From Tieghemiomyces parasiticus (Eukaryota; Kickxellomycota; Dimargaritomycetes; Dimargaritales; Dimargaritaceae): DNA of 18,490 nucleotides. This document shows, piece by piece, positions 8,398 to 16,864 of this stretch. Where the stretch lies: contig JANBPT010000940.1 of assembly GCA_027575765.1 (NCBI GenBank), positions 1 through 18,490 on the forward strand. The letters run 5' to 3'. Every line of letters begins with the position of its first letter. Positions within the stretch are counted from its first letter, which is position 1. A model generated the notes under the pieces. The model saw nothing but the letters and a program-made list of their open reading frames with translations. It was not told the DNA's origin and searched no databases. The position numbers and the translations under genes are program-made.

Positions 8398-10398
8398 ATG
8401 ATGTCCACGCCGGCGTGGTACTTCGTTGTCGGGGTAGCGACATCGATCGTCACCTCTTTTACGCAGTCGCTCGGGCTGACGTTGCAACGCAAGAGCCACG
8501 TCGCGACTGCCGCCCGAACCGCTGCCCACGGCGAGGCCGCTGCCCTACCGTACTACCGCCGACCGCTGTGGCTGGGCGGCTTTGCCCTGTTCCTGGCCAG
8601 CAGCTTCGGCGGGTCCACTGTCGCCATCAGTTTGCTCCCGGTGACCATTCTGGCCCCCCTTGGCGCGGTCACCCTCGTTTCTAACGCGTTGTTCGCCAAG
8701 TGGTTGCTGGACGACCACTTTAACCGCCAGGCTCTGCTGGCCACCGTGTTGGTGGTCCTGGGCGGCCTACTCATCGGCGTCTTCGGTGCCCTTCCGCTGC
8801 CAGCCCACGACCTAGCTGACCTTATCCGTCTTTACAAGCGTCCGGCCTTCATTGCGTTCTTCACCGTCACCGAGGCCTTGGCGGGCTGCTTCCTGCTCGC
8901 TATTTATCTGCTTCGACCGCGCCGGCGGTCCGGGCATGGTTCCGCCCGTCCAGCGTGGACAGCGACCCCGCTGAGCCCGACGGCCCTACAGACCACTGGG
9001 CAAGTTCACTCCGGCCCCACCAGGTCGTACTACCAGGCCTGTCACACGACCAACGTCCCAGCGTGGCCCCACCAGCCGTCGGTCAGTTGGGACCAGCTCC
9101 TTGAGGAAGAAGCCCGTCTGCCCTCCCCCGTGGTGGTCATCCCTAAATCATCCATCGTCGCCTTCAACGAGCTATCACAATTCCCGGCCCATTTGCGTGA
9201 TTCAACGGCCGACCCTTCCTCCCCAGACTACCGACCCGGGGCGATTCAATCCCATCCACCAGAAGCCAGTAGCGGCCGGAGCAGTGCCATGAGTGCCACC
9301 GAGGCCTACCCCAGCGAAGACAGCGCCTCGGCGTCCAGCGGCTCTCCTCCGGAACATGTCCCCCTCGCCGAGGCCATCGAGGTGCGCAACCCTTCACAGT
9401 CCTACCCGTCGCCCACGCCGAGTCCGCTGTCGACCGCTTTCCAACCGGCTCCAGCCTACTCGTTCCGGATGCGGCGGCGGTCCGGTGATCGGCGGGGCGT
9501 CGCGGGATGGGTGACCCGGGCCGCTCGCCAGGTCACCAAATCGCGTGCCTTGACATTTGTACGCACCCACCGCGAAACCCTCCGCGGTCTTTTGTACGGG
9601 GTGGTGTCGGGCATGCTATGCAGTCAGAGCCTATTGTTCGCCAAAAGCGGGATCGAACTGCTCCTGGTGACCTTGGCCGGGCAGGAAAACCAGTTTGCCG
9701 GTCCGTTGGCCTGGTTCATCCTGTTTGGCCTGCTTGTCACCTCCCTCGCCCAGCTTTACTTCCTCAACCGCAGCTTGGAACTCTGCAGCACCCTCGTCAT
9801 TGCCCCGCTTACGTTCTGCAGTTATAACCTGTCCACCCTGCTAAACGGTCTCGTGTACTACGACCAGTTCCAACTGCTGACCCCATACCAGCTCGCCCTA
9901 GTTCTGGTAGGTTCCGTCATCCTGTCGGCGGGCGTTTTCATCCTGTCAATTGGTCTCACCCAGGGTCGGCCGGGAGTCAACGGCTCGGCCCCGGCTCTTC
10001 CTACGCCCCATAGTATCGGTGACCACCGTCGTCTGTCGGCCGGGGCGAGCGACGACGACGACGATCGGTACACCGCTGCGGGAGGCCACGACAGCGCCCT
10101 GGGTCTCCCACTGACGCCGTCACCCCCAATGGCCTCCGTGTCGCCCGAATCGGCCACCTTCCGCACTCGCCTGACGCTGTTCACCAGCATGTACAACAAC
10201 TTCATTGGCGCCATGGCCTCCCTCGGCAGTCGCGGTCTTGCCCGACTACGGCCGGCAAAGGCCAGGCGCTGGCATACCTCTGCGGCTTCACCTTCCTCGT
10301 CCCTCGAGGCAAGCGAGTCGGAGCCATTGCTCAATACTTCAACCGCAGACAGGTGCGATGGCCATCGGTCTAGCAACGACTATTTAAACCAGGTGTAG
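8398..10398 (+). CDS. NIPA-type (DUF803) magnesium transporter with long central loop
   Basis: From the ATG at 8398 the protein has 666 residues. The family moves Mg2+ across plasma, endosomal or vacuolar membranes. Family marks are GLTLQRKSH after the first membrane segment, LGGFALFLASSFGGSTVAIS, and PVTILAPLGAVTLVSNALFA. Predicted membrane segments by eye lie at about 7-27, 57-77, 79-105, 112-132 and 150-172, then 397-417, 438-458, 465-487 and 498-520, nine in all. Between the fifth and sixth lies about 220 residues of Pro/Ser-rich loop, so the protein is far longer than the usual 330-450. The tail has a DDDDD run and an acidic dileucine sequence (ESEPLL) that could direct vacuolar sorting. 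The same frame is open upstream to 7795, with an ATG at 8125 adding 91 residues. I prefer 8398 because the membrane core begins there and the upstream part is low-complexity. Confidence 0.85.
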   Translation: MMSTPAWYFVVGVATSIVTSFTQSLGLTLQRKSHVATAARTAAHGEAAALPYYRRPLWLGGFALFLASSFGGSTVAISLLPVTILAPLGAVTLVSNALFAKWLLDDHFNRQALLATVLVVLGGLLIGVFGALPLPAHDLADLIRLYKRPAFIAFFTVTEALAGCFLLAIYLLRPRRRSGHGSARPAWTATPLSPTALQTTGQVHSGPTRSYYQACHTTNVPAWPHQPSVSWDQLLEEEARLPSPVVVIPKSSIVAFNELSQFPAHLRDSTADPSSPDYRPGAIQSHPPEASSGRSSAMSATEAYPSEDSASASSGSPPEHVPLAEAIEVRNPSQSYPSPTPSPLSTAFQPAPAYSFRMRRRSGDRRGVAGWVTRAARQVTKSRALTFVRTHRETLRGLLYGVVSGMLCSQSLLFAKSGIELLLVTLAGQENQFAGPLAWFILFGLLVTSLAQLYFLNRSLELCSTLVIAPLTFCSYNLSTLLNGLVYYDQFQLLTPYQLALVLVGSVILSAGVFILSIGLTQGRPGVNGSAPALPTPHSIGDHRRLSAGASDDDDDRYTAAGGHDSALGLPLTPSPPMASVSPESATFRTRLTLFTSMYNNFIGAMASLGSRGLARLRPAKARRWHTSAASPSSSLEASESEPLLNTSTADRCDGHRSSNDYLNQV

Positions 10399-11455
10399 TT
10401 GAGAGTAGTGGGTGAGGGGAAGGGGGGTGGTGAACCCTATAGCTTCATGACGAGGGTCGTGTTTTGACCCTGCACCCTCCTTCCCTCCCTTGAACCCTAC
10501 CTCATGAAACCTTTCACAATGGAACTTGCACGCAAACATTCTCGCTAACTCTTTTTTTTTGTTTCCAAGGACCTACTGATTTATTCATCTTGATTTTAGC
10601 CCCCATCGCCTTTTTTCAAACTCATGAACTCTGTAAACTACTATATTTTGCAGAGGTGTTCGCATAGCAGCATACTTATTTTTGCGCCTGCTGAGATTAA
10701 AGCTGTGCGCTACCCTCTCGCCAACTGTGCGTCTGGAGTGACGCGTTGTTTGTACGAGCTGTGGTCAGCCGGTATGCATCGTCGCATATTGCGCCAAAAC
10801 GAGTGAATCCTGCGTTGCGTTGGTTGCTGACGCCAACTCCTCGAGCTGCACCGACAGTGCCAGGTAAATGCTACTTGCCTTACCAGCCTAGGTCACTGCT
10901 ATTGATGGCTGGGTAGAGAAGCCTCATCTAAGAAAGGGATGGAATCACAGCAGCCTGCTGTTAGACCACGTACTAATAGGCTCGACCTTTGGCCATTCTG
11001 CCAACATTTCTCACTTTGCTGTAGGCTCATCAATGTAAACGGCTCGGCTCGTTAAACGCAAAACCTGCCACCATTGAAACGCAGATTCACGGAACACACG
11101 CCGCAAATACTACACACTGGTGGCGTGATATCCATCATCGCATGATGCAAACCGGTTTGCAAACAATAGTAATACCCACCTATACCCCCCCACTCAACGT
11201 ACAAGTTAGCGACATGGTCGGTGCCAACAAACCCCACCTTCCTACACGCAATTGTTATATACCCATACCAACGCCCTCCTCCAGCCATGGCACTTATGCT
11301 ACCGCCATCTAAAATACAAATTTACTGTGGGCTAATATTATTATTCCCAATGGGGACCCCGCGAGCTTTCGGGGGTAGTGATCCCTGAGACTCTAAAAAC
11401 GGGCAGTGCCAAGTGCAGCTCGTGGGACTACTTTCCTGAGGAACTCTTGCGGGTT
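10399..11455. other. Convergent intergenic region of the transporter and J-protein genes
   Basis: No gene is supported. A near-repeat of TGAACCCTA followed by TCATGA occurs at 10431-10450 and 10491-10506, within the likely transporter 3' UTR. A short hairpin (AGGGTC/GACCCT, loop of seven) lies at 10453-10471. A strong palindrome cluster lies at 11133-11161. Both genes read toward this region. Confidence 0.45.
11133..11161. repeat. Inverted-repeat cluster with 16-bp perfect palindrome
   Basis: CATCAT-CGC-ATGATG (11133-11147) is a six-base inverted repeat with a three-base spacer. It overlaps by two bases the perfect palindrome TGCAAACCGGTTTGCA (11146-11161). It lies between the 3' ends of two convergent genes. 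Confidence 0.75.
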
Positions 11456-12439
11456 TTAATACCCCTTCCGGGCGAGCATCTCACGCTGGCGATCGGCCTC
11501 AGCCTTACGGGCCAAGAAGTTCTCGACCGACGTTTGGTGGTCCCCGGCAGCCCGGGCGTTCTTGAGCGATTCATCATAAGCGACCCAGGCCTCATGGTGG
11601 TACCGTTCCCGGGCCTCGGACGAGATGGACATGACCTGGATAAAGTGAAACAAGCCGAATGCGCCGCAGAGGGCCATGACGATATGGATAGCCTGGTCGT
11701 GCTTGCCCTTGTTGCTGTCGCCCATATACGCGGCCGTGGCGGCATCCTCGGGTGCAAATGGATTGGGGCCGTCGTAAGGGTGGTGGTGACGATTGGCTGA
11801 GGTGTACATGCGCTGCCACGACGGGTTATTGTAGATGGCAGCGTCGCCCGGGTGGAATGAGTAGGCGCGGTGGCCGGCCGGTTGGTGTGGATGGGTGACC
11901 CCCCCGCTGCCATGGGCCCAGCCGGCGGCGGCGGCAGCGGATGCGGCAAGACGGAGGTACCGTTTGCGTTGGACAGGGTCGCTCAGGACCTGGTAGGCGT
12001 CGGTGATTTCCACGAACCGTTGGTGGATACGCTGTTCCTCGGCGGACTTAACCGAAGTGGTCGCGGACCGACGACCGGCACTAGTGGGGGGCACGATGGA
12101 CTCCTTCGCAATGGATTCGGTAGCGGAGGTAGGAGAGGAGGAGGACAATGACGATGCAGCCTGGGCTTCCTTAAGCCTTTTGACAGCCAGGTCCGGGTGC
12201 CACTGCATGCACAGCTCACGGTACCGTTTCTTGATATCGTTGGGAGTGGCCGTCAGTGGAAGGTCAAAAACCTGATAGGGTGACCGTTTCGAGTGGACAG
12301 CGTGCGCCCAGCGCTGCGAGCGTATTTCGTTGGGCGTATGGAGGGATAATGCGGGAAATGTCCTGTGGAACAGGGTCGCGGGGAGACTACAGACAGTCAG
12401 CGGCCGACGGCCAGCGGTGGCTAGCGATGGGAAGCCCAT
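11456..12439 (-). CDS. Mitochondrial-type membrane J protein (Hsp40 co-chaperone)
   Basis: This intronless gene encodes 327 residues. J proteins stimulate the ATPase of Hsp70. The N-terminal 50 residues are rich in Arg, Ser, Thr and hydrophobics and lack acids until Glu38, which looks like a mitochondrial presequence. The J domain starts at SPYQVFDL (about 53) and has helix II KKRYRELCMQW followed by the catalytic HPD at 81-83. Helix III and IV features (RFVEITDAYQVLSDPVQRKRY) resume at about 141-161, so a low-complexity Ser/Ala/Thr insert of about 50 residues (86-136) splits the domain. A His-rich linker follows, then one membrane segment at about 249-269 and a charged C-terminal helix. The layout resembles Jid1 or DNAJC4-like proteins. 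It is convergent with the transporter gene and divergent from the RRM gene. Confidence 0.82.
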   Translation of the reverse strand: MGFPSLATAGRRPLTVCSLPATLFHRTFPALSLHTPNEIRSQRWAHAVHSKRSPYQVFDLPLTATPNDIKKRYRELCMQWHPDLAVKRLKEAQAASSLSSSSPTSATESIAKESIVPPTSAGRRSATTSVKSAEEQRIHQRFVEITDAYQVLSDPVQRKRYLRLAASAAAAAGWAHGSGGVTHPHQPAGHRAYSFHPGDAAIYNNPSWQRMYTSANRHHHPYDGPNPFAPEDAATAAYMGDSNKGKHDQAIHIVMALCGAFGLFHFIQVMSISSEARERYHHEAWVAYDESLKNARAAGDHQTSVENFLARKAEADRQREMLARKGY

Positions 12440-13652
12440 GGCAGTGGTTTGGGGTGGCCCAGGGAGGGAGGGGAGTTAGAGGGTCATGCAAGTAATGGGG
12501 CGATTACTGTAGCTCTACATGTGGCAATGGGTATAGGGTTCTAGAGATCAGGTCAGTAGAGTGGAATGGCAGGTTGGCGGAATAGCCCTGTCCCCTTTTG
12601 AATTCCCTTGACGACCCGCGTGACCATGGGGCAGTTTGATGGGAGGGGGTTACGTAGATAAGCCGTCGGCCAACCCCAGCATCCGCGTACTGGCAACCCG
12701 GTCACTCATCCCCCCCTCCTACTCCTCCCGTCCAGAGAAACGCGTGGGCGTACAGGGGTTGGTTCGGATCGAGGTCTGTGGTTTACCCCTGGTGATGGTG
12801 TGGGGCAGAGTCCCCATGCCTGAAGAGCGATGCGCGCTTCTGCTCGGCCGCAAGGGGTCGTTCGATGCTCACATCTTCACGTCCAGCCTCAGCCGGTTTG
12901 ACGGCCGCGTAACCCCCCCCCCCAAATTGTGATACTAGACGGTGGCATTTTGGACCGCCAGCCAACGCCGCATAGGCCGCTGTAGTCGGCTGGGGGGCCT
13001 AGCCTCTCCGTTGGATGCAAGCGGAAGGGGATCGGCCATGTCGGCAGTGCAGAGAGCCGCTTGACGTGTCCGAATGAAGGGAGGTGCAGAGGTGAGCTAT
13101 AAACTGTCGCCCAATCCAGTGGCCATATGGGCGGTACTTGCGCACCTACAGCCGTTTCCAGCCAATTGTACCAAGTTGTATCGTAATTTTTGCGAGGATC
13201 ACCGCGGCGACTTTGGCAGACCATAGTCTACCAGCCAAACGTCCCTTCCGTTGGCCACACCTACCCGCTCCTCGCCCAACTTGTGCACTCACCAGCTAAG
13301 CCCGCACGACTCGAGCGCCCTGGGGTGGACGGAGCACGCTGGCCTATTCCCCTTACAAAATCCGCAGTATAGCACAGGCCCGCGTCACGTGGGTAGTTTG
13401 GCCTACCGCCCGCCATACATTCGATAAAAAGCGAACACGACCGAGAAAACCCATGGCTAATCCTCCACTGTCACCCGCCCACGCCCCTCGGCCTATACTC
13501 CTCAACTGCGGCGATCCAGCCACCATATCCGCTCGCCCAGCCTTCGCCACAGGCCTTGCGACCCTTCGCTTCAGCTGGTTTAGTTTTTATTTATCCTTTT
13601 TCTCCATTTCCTCCCCTTTTCCACCAACCCGCCCATCCCCTTCTTTCCCACC
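12440..13652. other. Divergent promoter region of J-protein and RRM genes
   Basis: No gene is supported. An 11-C run lies at 12913-12923. The last 70 bases before the RRM start (about 13585-13652) are strongly pyrimidine-rich, ending CCCACC before the ATG, as is common in fungal leaders of housekeeping genes. An ATG at 13453 opens a frame that overlaps the RRM start in another phase. Whether it is transcribed depends on the unknown start site. Confidence 0.4.
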
Positions 13653-15067
13653 ATGTCCAGCAGCAATACCGTCTTTGTGGGCGGCTTTCCCAGCGATGTG
13701 CGCGAGTCTGAGATTCAGGATCTGTTCACTAAGTTTGGCGAAATCAAGCGTTGCGAAATCAAGGTAAATGTCGCACCCTTGATATTGACGCGCAGCGTGT
13801 GCGTGCGCGTGTGTGCATTCCGGAATATTTATTGATTTGGATAAGGCTCCCGTTTTTCCATATCTAGCACACTATTTTGGTAGATGGGTGTAGATCGGCG
13901 GAGCCTACAGCGGGCCGTGTCAGTTAAGCCATACCAGGCCCCTGGTTCAATAGTCGATTGCCCAGCGCTGTGGCCCTACGGAAGTACGGTCGAGACGTAG
14001 AGATTGCTTGTCGAAAAACGGCGCGGTCTTCACGGGGGACGCGTTTGTTTAGTTTTATCGTGCCGGCCGGACCCCTGGCCTCCTCCCCCCTCTGTGGCGG
14101 GGGACCTCTCCCCAGCTACCAGCCGCGATGTTTGAAATAGTGCCCTCCTCGCCTTAAGCCGTATATTACACTTGCTTTGGGTCGGTATAGCCTCACCCTC
14201 GAGATGTCTGGTTCGGAAGCGTCCGAAGTCGCCTGCTTCTCACTCGTCCCTCGCCCCACCCCGCGCCCATCGTCTCTCATCCCACATTACCCTTCGGCGC
14301 ATCTCGGCCATATTGCCTCGTGTTCTCCCCCACTTTGTACCATGGAATCCAGCGCGGTAAGTGTACATCAACTTTTATATCCTGACCCGGTCCCAACCCA
14401 CCCTATGTGGGTTTTAGAGGGTGGCGTATAAGTTTTTTTTGGCTCAGTCGTGACTGCTTTGTACCCCCCCCCCCACGAGAGACCCGACAGCGTGTACTGA
14501 CCATTATACCTCTCTCGCTTCACCTCCTTTCTCTTCCACTTCCACCGCGCGCCAGGAATGTGCTTCGTTGAGTTCACCACCGAGGAAGAGGCCAGTAACG
14601 CCGTGCGCGAGATGGCCGGCCACGAGCTAGACGGGGCTCGCCTCCGTATCGAGCTCGCCAGGCCCCAGCGTGCGCCTAGAGAATGTTATAACTGCGGCAA
14701 GTTAGGCCACATCTCCCGCTTCTGCGGCAGTGCCCGCCGTGGTGGTGACCGCTACGATGATCGCCGTGGTGACGATCGTCGCGGCGGCGGTAGCCGTTAT
14801 GACGACCGCCGAGGTGGCGACCGTTACGACGACCGTCGTGGTGGTGACCGCAGTGATGATCGTCGTGGTGGTGACCGCAGTGATGATCGCCGTGGTGGTG
14901 ACCGTCGCGACGACCGTCGTAGTGGCAGTGGCGACCGTTACGATGATCGCCGTCGTCGTGATAGCCGGAGTCGCAGCCGTGGTGGTGACCGTGGCCGCCC
15001 CCATGCGGACCGTAGCCGCAGCCGTGGCCGTCGTGATGAGTCCCATCGCTCGCCGTCCCCGCAATAG
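13653..15067 (+). CDS. SR-like RNA-binding protein: RRM, CCHC zinc knuckle, RD/RS tail
   Basis: Three exons are proposed: 13653-13763, 14353-14356 and 14556-15067, for 208 residues. The RRM has RNP2 (VFVGGF, residues 7-12) and RNP1 (GMCFVEFT, 39-46), and ends near 75. A zinc knuckle C-x2-C-x4-H-x4-C follows at 82-95. The tail has nine-residue RRGGDRYDD/RRGGDRSDD repeats, then RS dipeptides. The architecture resembles SRSF7 or plant RSZ splicing factors, which bind exonic enhancers in the nucleus and shuttle RNA. Joining exon 1 (ending in phase 0) directly to the last exon breaks the frame. A 4-base exon CGCG between AG and GTAAGT restores it and gives CEIKRGMCFVEF, the exact loop length of SR-protein RRMs. 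The Arg/Asp repeats are unusual for a classical SR protein. Kozak context is CCACC. Confidence 0.8.
13764..14352 (+). other. Intron 1 of the RRM gene
   Basis: A GTAAAT donor follows GAA ATC AAG, and the acceptor is ATCCAG just before the CGCG microexon. At 589 nt it is the longest intron in the window and contains a 24-nt alternating purine-pyrimidine tract (13795-13818). No clean CTAAC or CTGAC branch sequence is seen near the acceptor. Confidence 0.55.
14353..14356 (+). other. Four-nucleotide microexon (CGCG)
   Basis: Preceded by ATCCAG and followed by the consensus donor GTAAGT. It is the only arrangement I found that keeps phase between exon 1 and the last exon. It encodes Arg plus the first base of Gly, giving the expected short beta2-beta3 loop. 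Confidence 0.6.
14357..14555 (+). other. Intron 2 of the RRM gene
   Basis: The donor is GTAAGT. A TACTGAC branch-like sequence sits at 14495-14501, followed by a pyrimidine-rich tract and the acceptor GCCAG. The intron contains an 11-C run (14464-14474). Length is 199 nt. Confidence 0.65.
14733..14960 (+). repeat. Coding 27-nt tandem repeats (RRGGDRxDD)
   Basis: Within the last exon, nine-codon units such as RRGGDRSDD repeat in tandem. Two neighbouring copies around 14834-14887 are essentially identical in DNA, while the flanking copies vary by synonymous changes and by D, Y, S or R at one position. This suggests recent unit duplication in a mixed-charge tail. Confidence 0.8.
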
Positions 15068-15829
15068 TAAATGTACATTGCGCCCTGCCCTCCCCCCTCG
15101 CCTACTCAAAGTTAAGGGCAAGGTTAGGGTATGCGGCCGTGGCATTCACGTTTTCTCTTGTGAGATCGAGTACGTCGCTTCTTCTTCTTCTTTTTTATTT
15201 TATTTTATCGACAGCATCGCTAGACCCAGTACTATATTAAGAAGTCCGTGACGGGGTGTTACCATCAGGATAGGGGTTGTCATTATGATTCGAGTTTAAG
15301 TCCTTTTTTTTGACATTTCACTTTCATGTAGTAACTAGTTAATGAACTGTTGTCGCGATACCGACTCGTCTGTATGACATGGCATTCAGTTTGTTGGCTA
15401 CTAGAGTACCTTTCGGATCGAACAAGTTGCTTTATTCAGAGCTGGGATGAATAAACTGCCAGGCCGGAGGACAACGTGAGCAACTCTTTCGCATCAAAAG
15501 ATGACACACTTGTCGTCCTTTTTCCTCTGCAGACGAAACGGGACATGGGCGGACAGGGCGCAGGACGTTAGAGAAGGGTAAGGGGGTGAATAAAAGATAA
15601 AGCAGATGTATAGAGCGGATGTGTGTGTCAGTGGATAGGTTACAGCTACAGCTCACCTAGGTAATGGCAGTGATGGAGGCGGTTGTGGTTGCGGTGGTAA
15701 TACACTGGTGTACAGATGGGTAGGGGAATACTTGGAGAGTGTGCCAGACTGGAAGCTAGGTTTGGTCACGGGGTCGCGACCTTCGCAACCTTTAGTTAAG
15801 TCCAAAATAATAACAATACCCGGGCGTGA
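15068..15829. other. Convergent 3' region of RRM and AN1 genes
   Basis: No gene is supported. AATAAA occurs on the plus strand at 15450-15455 and 15589-15594, and on the minus strand at 15431-15436. Thus the likely 3' ends of the two genes meet or overlap in the middle of the stretch. A (CTT)-rich run lies near 15177-15193. Confidence 0.4.
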
Positions 15830-16864
15830 TCAGTCAATCACGATGACTACTGGTCGCTTGTCTTCAAGGGCTTCCAAATCAATGACCTCGGGACCCTGAG
15901 GCCGTGGAGAGGACAATGCAGCCACGTTGGTACTACCCACCCTTTGGGTCGACCCGGAAGGGGTCGCCGACTTGGTTGCCGTCACCTGGGCGGAAGACTT
16001 GTCATTACCCGTGACACGCTTTTGGAAGCGGTCAGCAAACCGGCGGGTAACGGGGACCGGCCCTGGACACTTGTGGTCGGTTTCGAAGCGATGCTTTAAG
16101 CAGAACTGCTCCTGGCATTTGGCACAGCGTGTTGCCACTAACACTTTGGCCTTACAGGCCGGGTAGTAGCAAGCGGATCTATAGGCCGGGGCCGACACCG
16201 ATGTACCAGGGTCGGCGCAGTTATTAGCAATATGTTGTTCGACCTGCGTGCATCGTGTTAGGCATGGCAGTTGTATGAGGGGGGAGGGTGTCGACAGGGT
16301 AGGGAGCGAGTGGTTTAGCTTATAATAAATAGTTAGGCCCTTTGGTTCAATTGGTACAAACTTGGCCTTGCGAGGGGGGGGGCAATATTGACATTTTTAA
16401 GCCTCCCCTCATCCCCTTGCCAGTGCAAGGGTGTCCTAGGGGTAGGGGCAAGTGGCACGGAAAGAAATTAGTACCTACCCTTAGGTTGGGGTCGTCACCA
16501 CGACGCACGGGGACAGGCTTCTGGCAGAGCGGACACACGGGGACCCGGACGTCCTTGACCTGCTCCTTCTGAGGGCAGTCGTGACCGGTAACTTTCCAAT
16601 GGCTCTCGCTAACCACCGATGTGGGGATGGGTTAAGAGTGGGGAGATACGTTAGTGAGATGCTGCCCGCTAGGCATGAGTCTCGGCGGGATGTGCCGACC
16701 CATAACGGAACCATCCCGGCATCGACGCAAATGACTTGGAGGAGGTGACAGCGGGTGAACACTTACCAGTAGTCTTCGTGGCAGAACTGGCAACGGAAGG
16801 GCAGAAAGTCGAGCTGGCGACACTCGGGCAGGGCACACTGGCGACCAACGTCAAGTAGCGCCAT
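15830..16864 (-). CDS. Double AN1 zinc finger protein (ZFAND2/Cuz1 type)
   Basis: Three exons on the minus strand are proposed: 16864-16767, 16608-16479 and 16243-15830, giving 213 residues. The first AN1 finger is C10-C15-C25-C28-C33-H36-H42-C44, and the splice completes Cys33. The middle VPVCPLCQKPVPVRRGD matches the conserved linker of animal ZFAND2A/B. The second finger is C101-C106-C116-C119-C124-H127-H133-C135. In the family these proteins tie ubiquitinated cargo, the proteasome and Cdc48/p97 together, often under arsenite or protein stress. The C-terminal 78 residues are low-complexity and end with VIDL (196-199) and VVIVID (208-213), which look like SUMO-interaction motifs. No UIM or ubiquitin-like domain is evident. 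Both introns have good donors (GTAAGT, GTAGGT) and CTAAC branch sequences. Confidence 0.85.
16244..16478 (-). other. Intron 2 of the AN1 gene
   Basis: The donor GTAGGT follows AGG, and the acceptor is CACGCAG with CTAAC at 16257-16261 just upstream. Joining gives NLRVEQHIANNC, matching the conserved V-x-x-H-I-x-x-x-C of ZFAND2. The competing donor GTACTA would cause an early stop. The sense strand has a run of nine C here. Confidence 0.75.
16609..16766 (-). other. Intron 1 of the AN1 gene
   Basis: The donor is GTAAGT and the acceptor is GGTTAG, with CTAAC at 16650-16654. Splicing joins TG with C to make the zinc-binding Cys33, so the junction is fixed by the zinc finger pattern. Length is 158 nt. 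Confidence 0.8.

Noticed and set aside
12636..12932. A 98-codon plus-strand frame
   Set aside because: It has no recognisable domain, runs into the poly-C tract and lies in the divergent promoter region.
13935..13965. tRNA B-box-like GGTTCAA sequences here and at about 16343 and 17448
   Set aside because: None matches the full B box, and no A box or cloverleaf stems could be drawn.
14702..15251. Long open frames overlapping the RD-repeat exon on both strands
   Set aside because: They are shadows of the 27-nt repeats and translate to Thr/Ala/Val runs without domain character.
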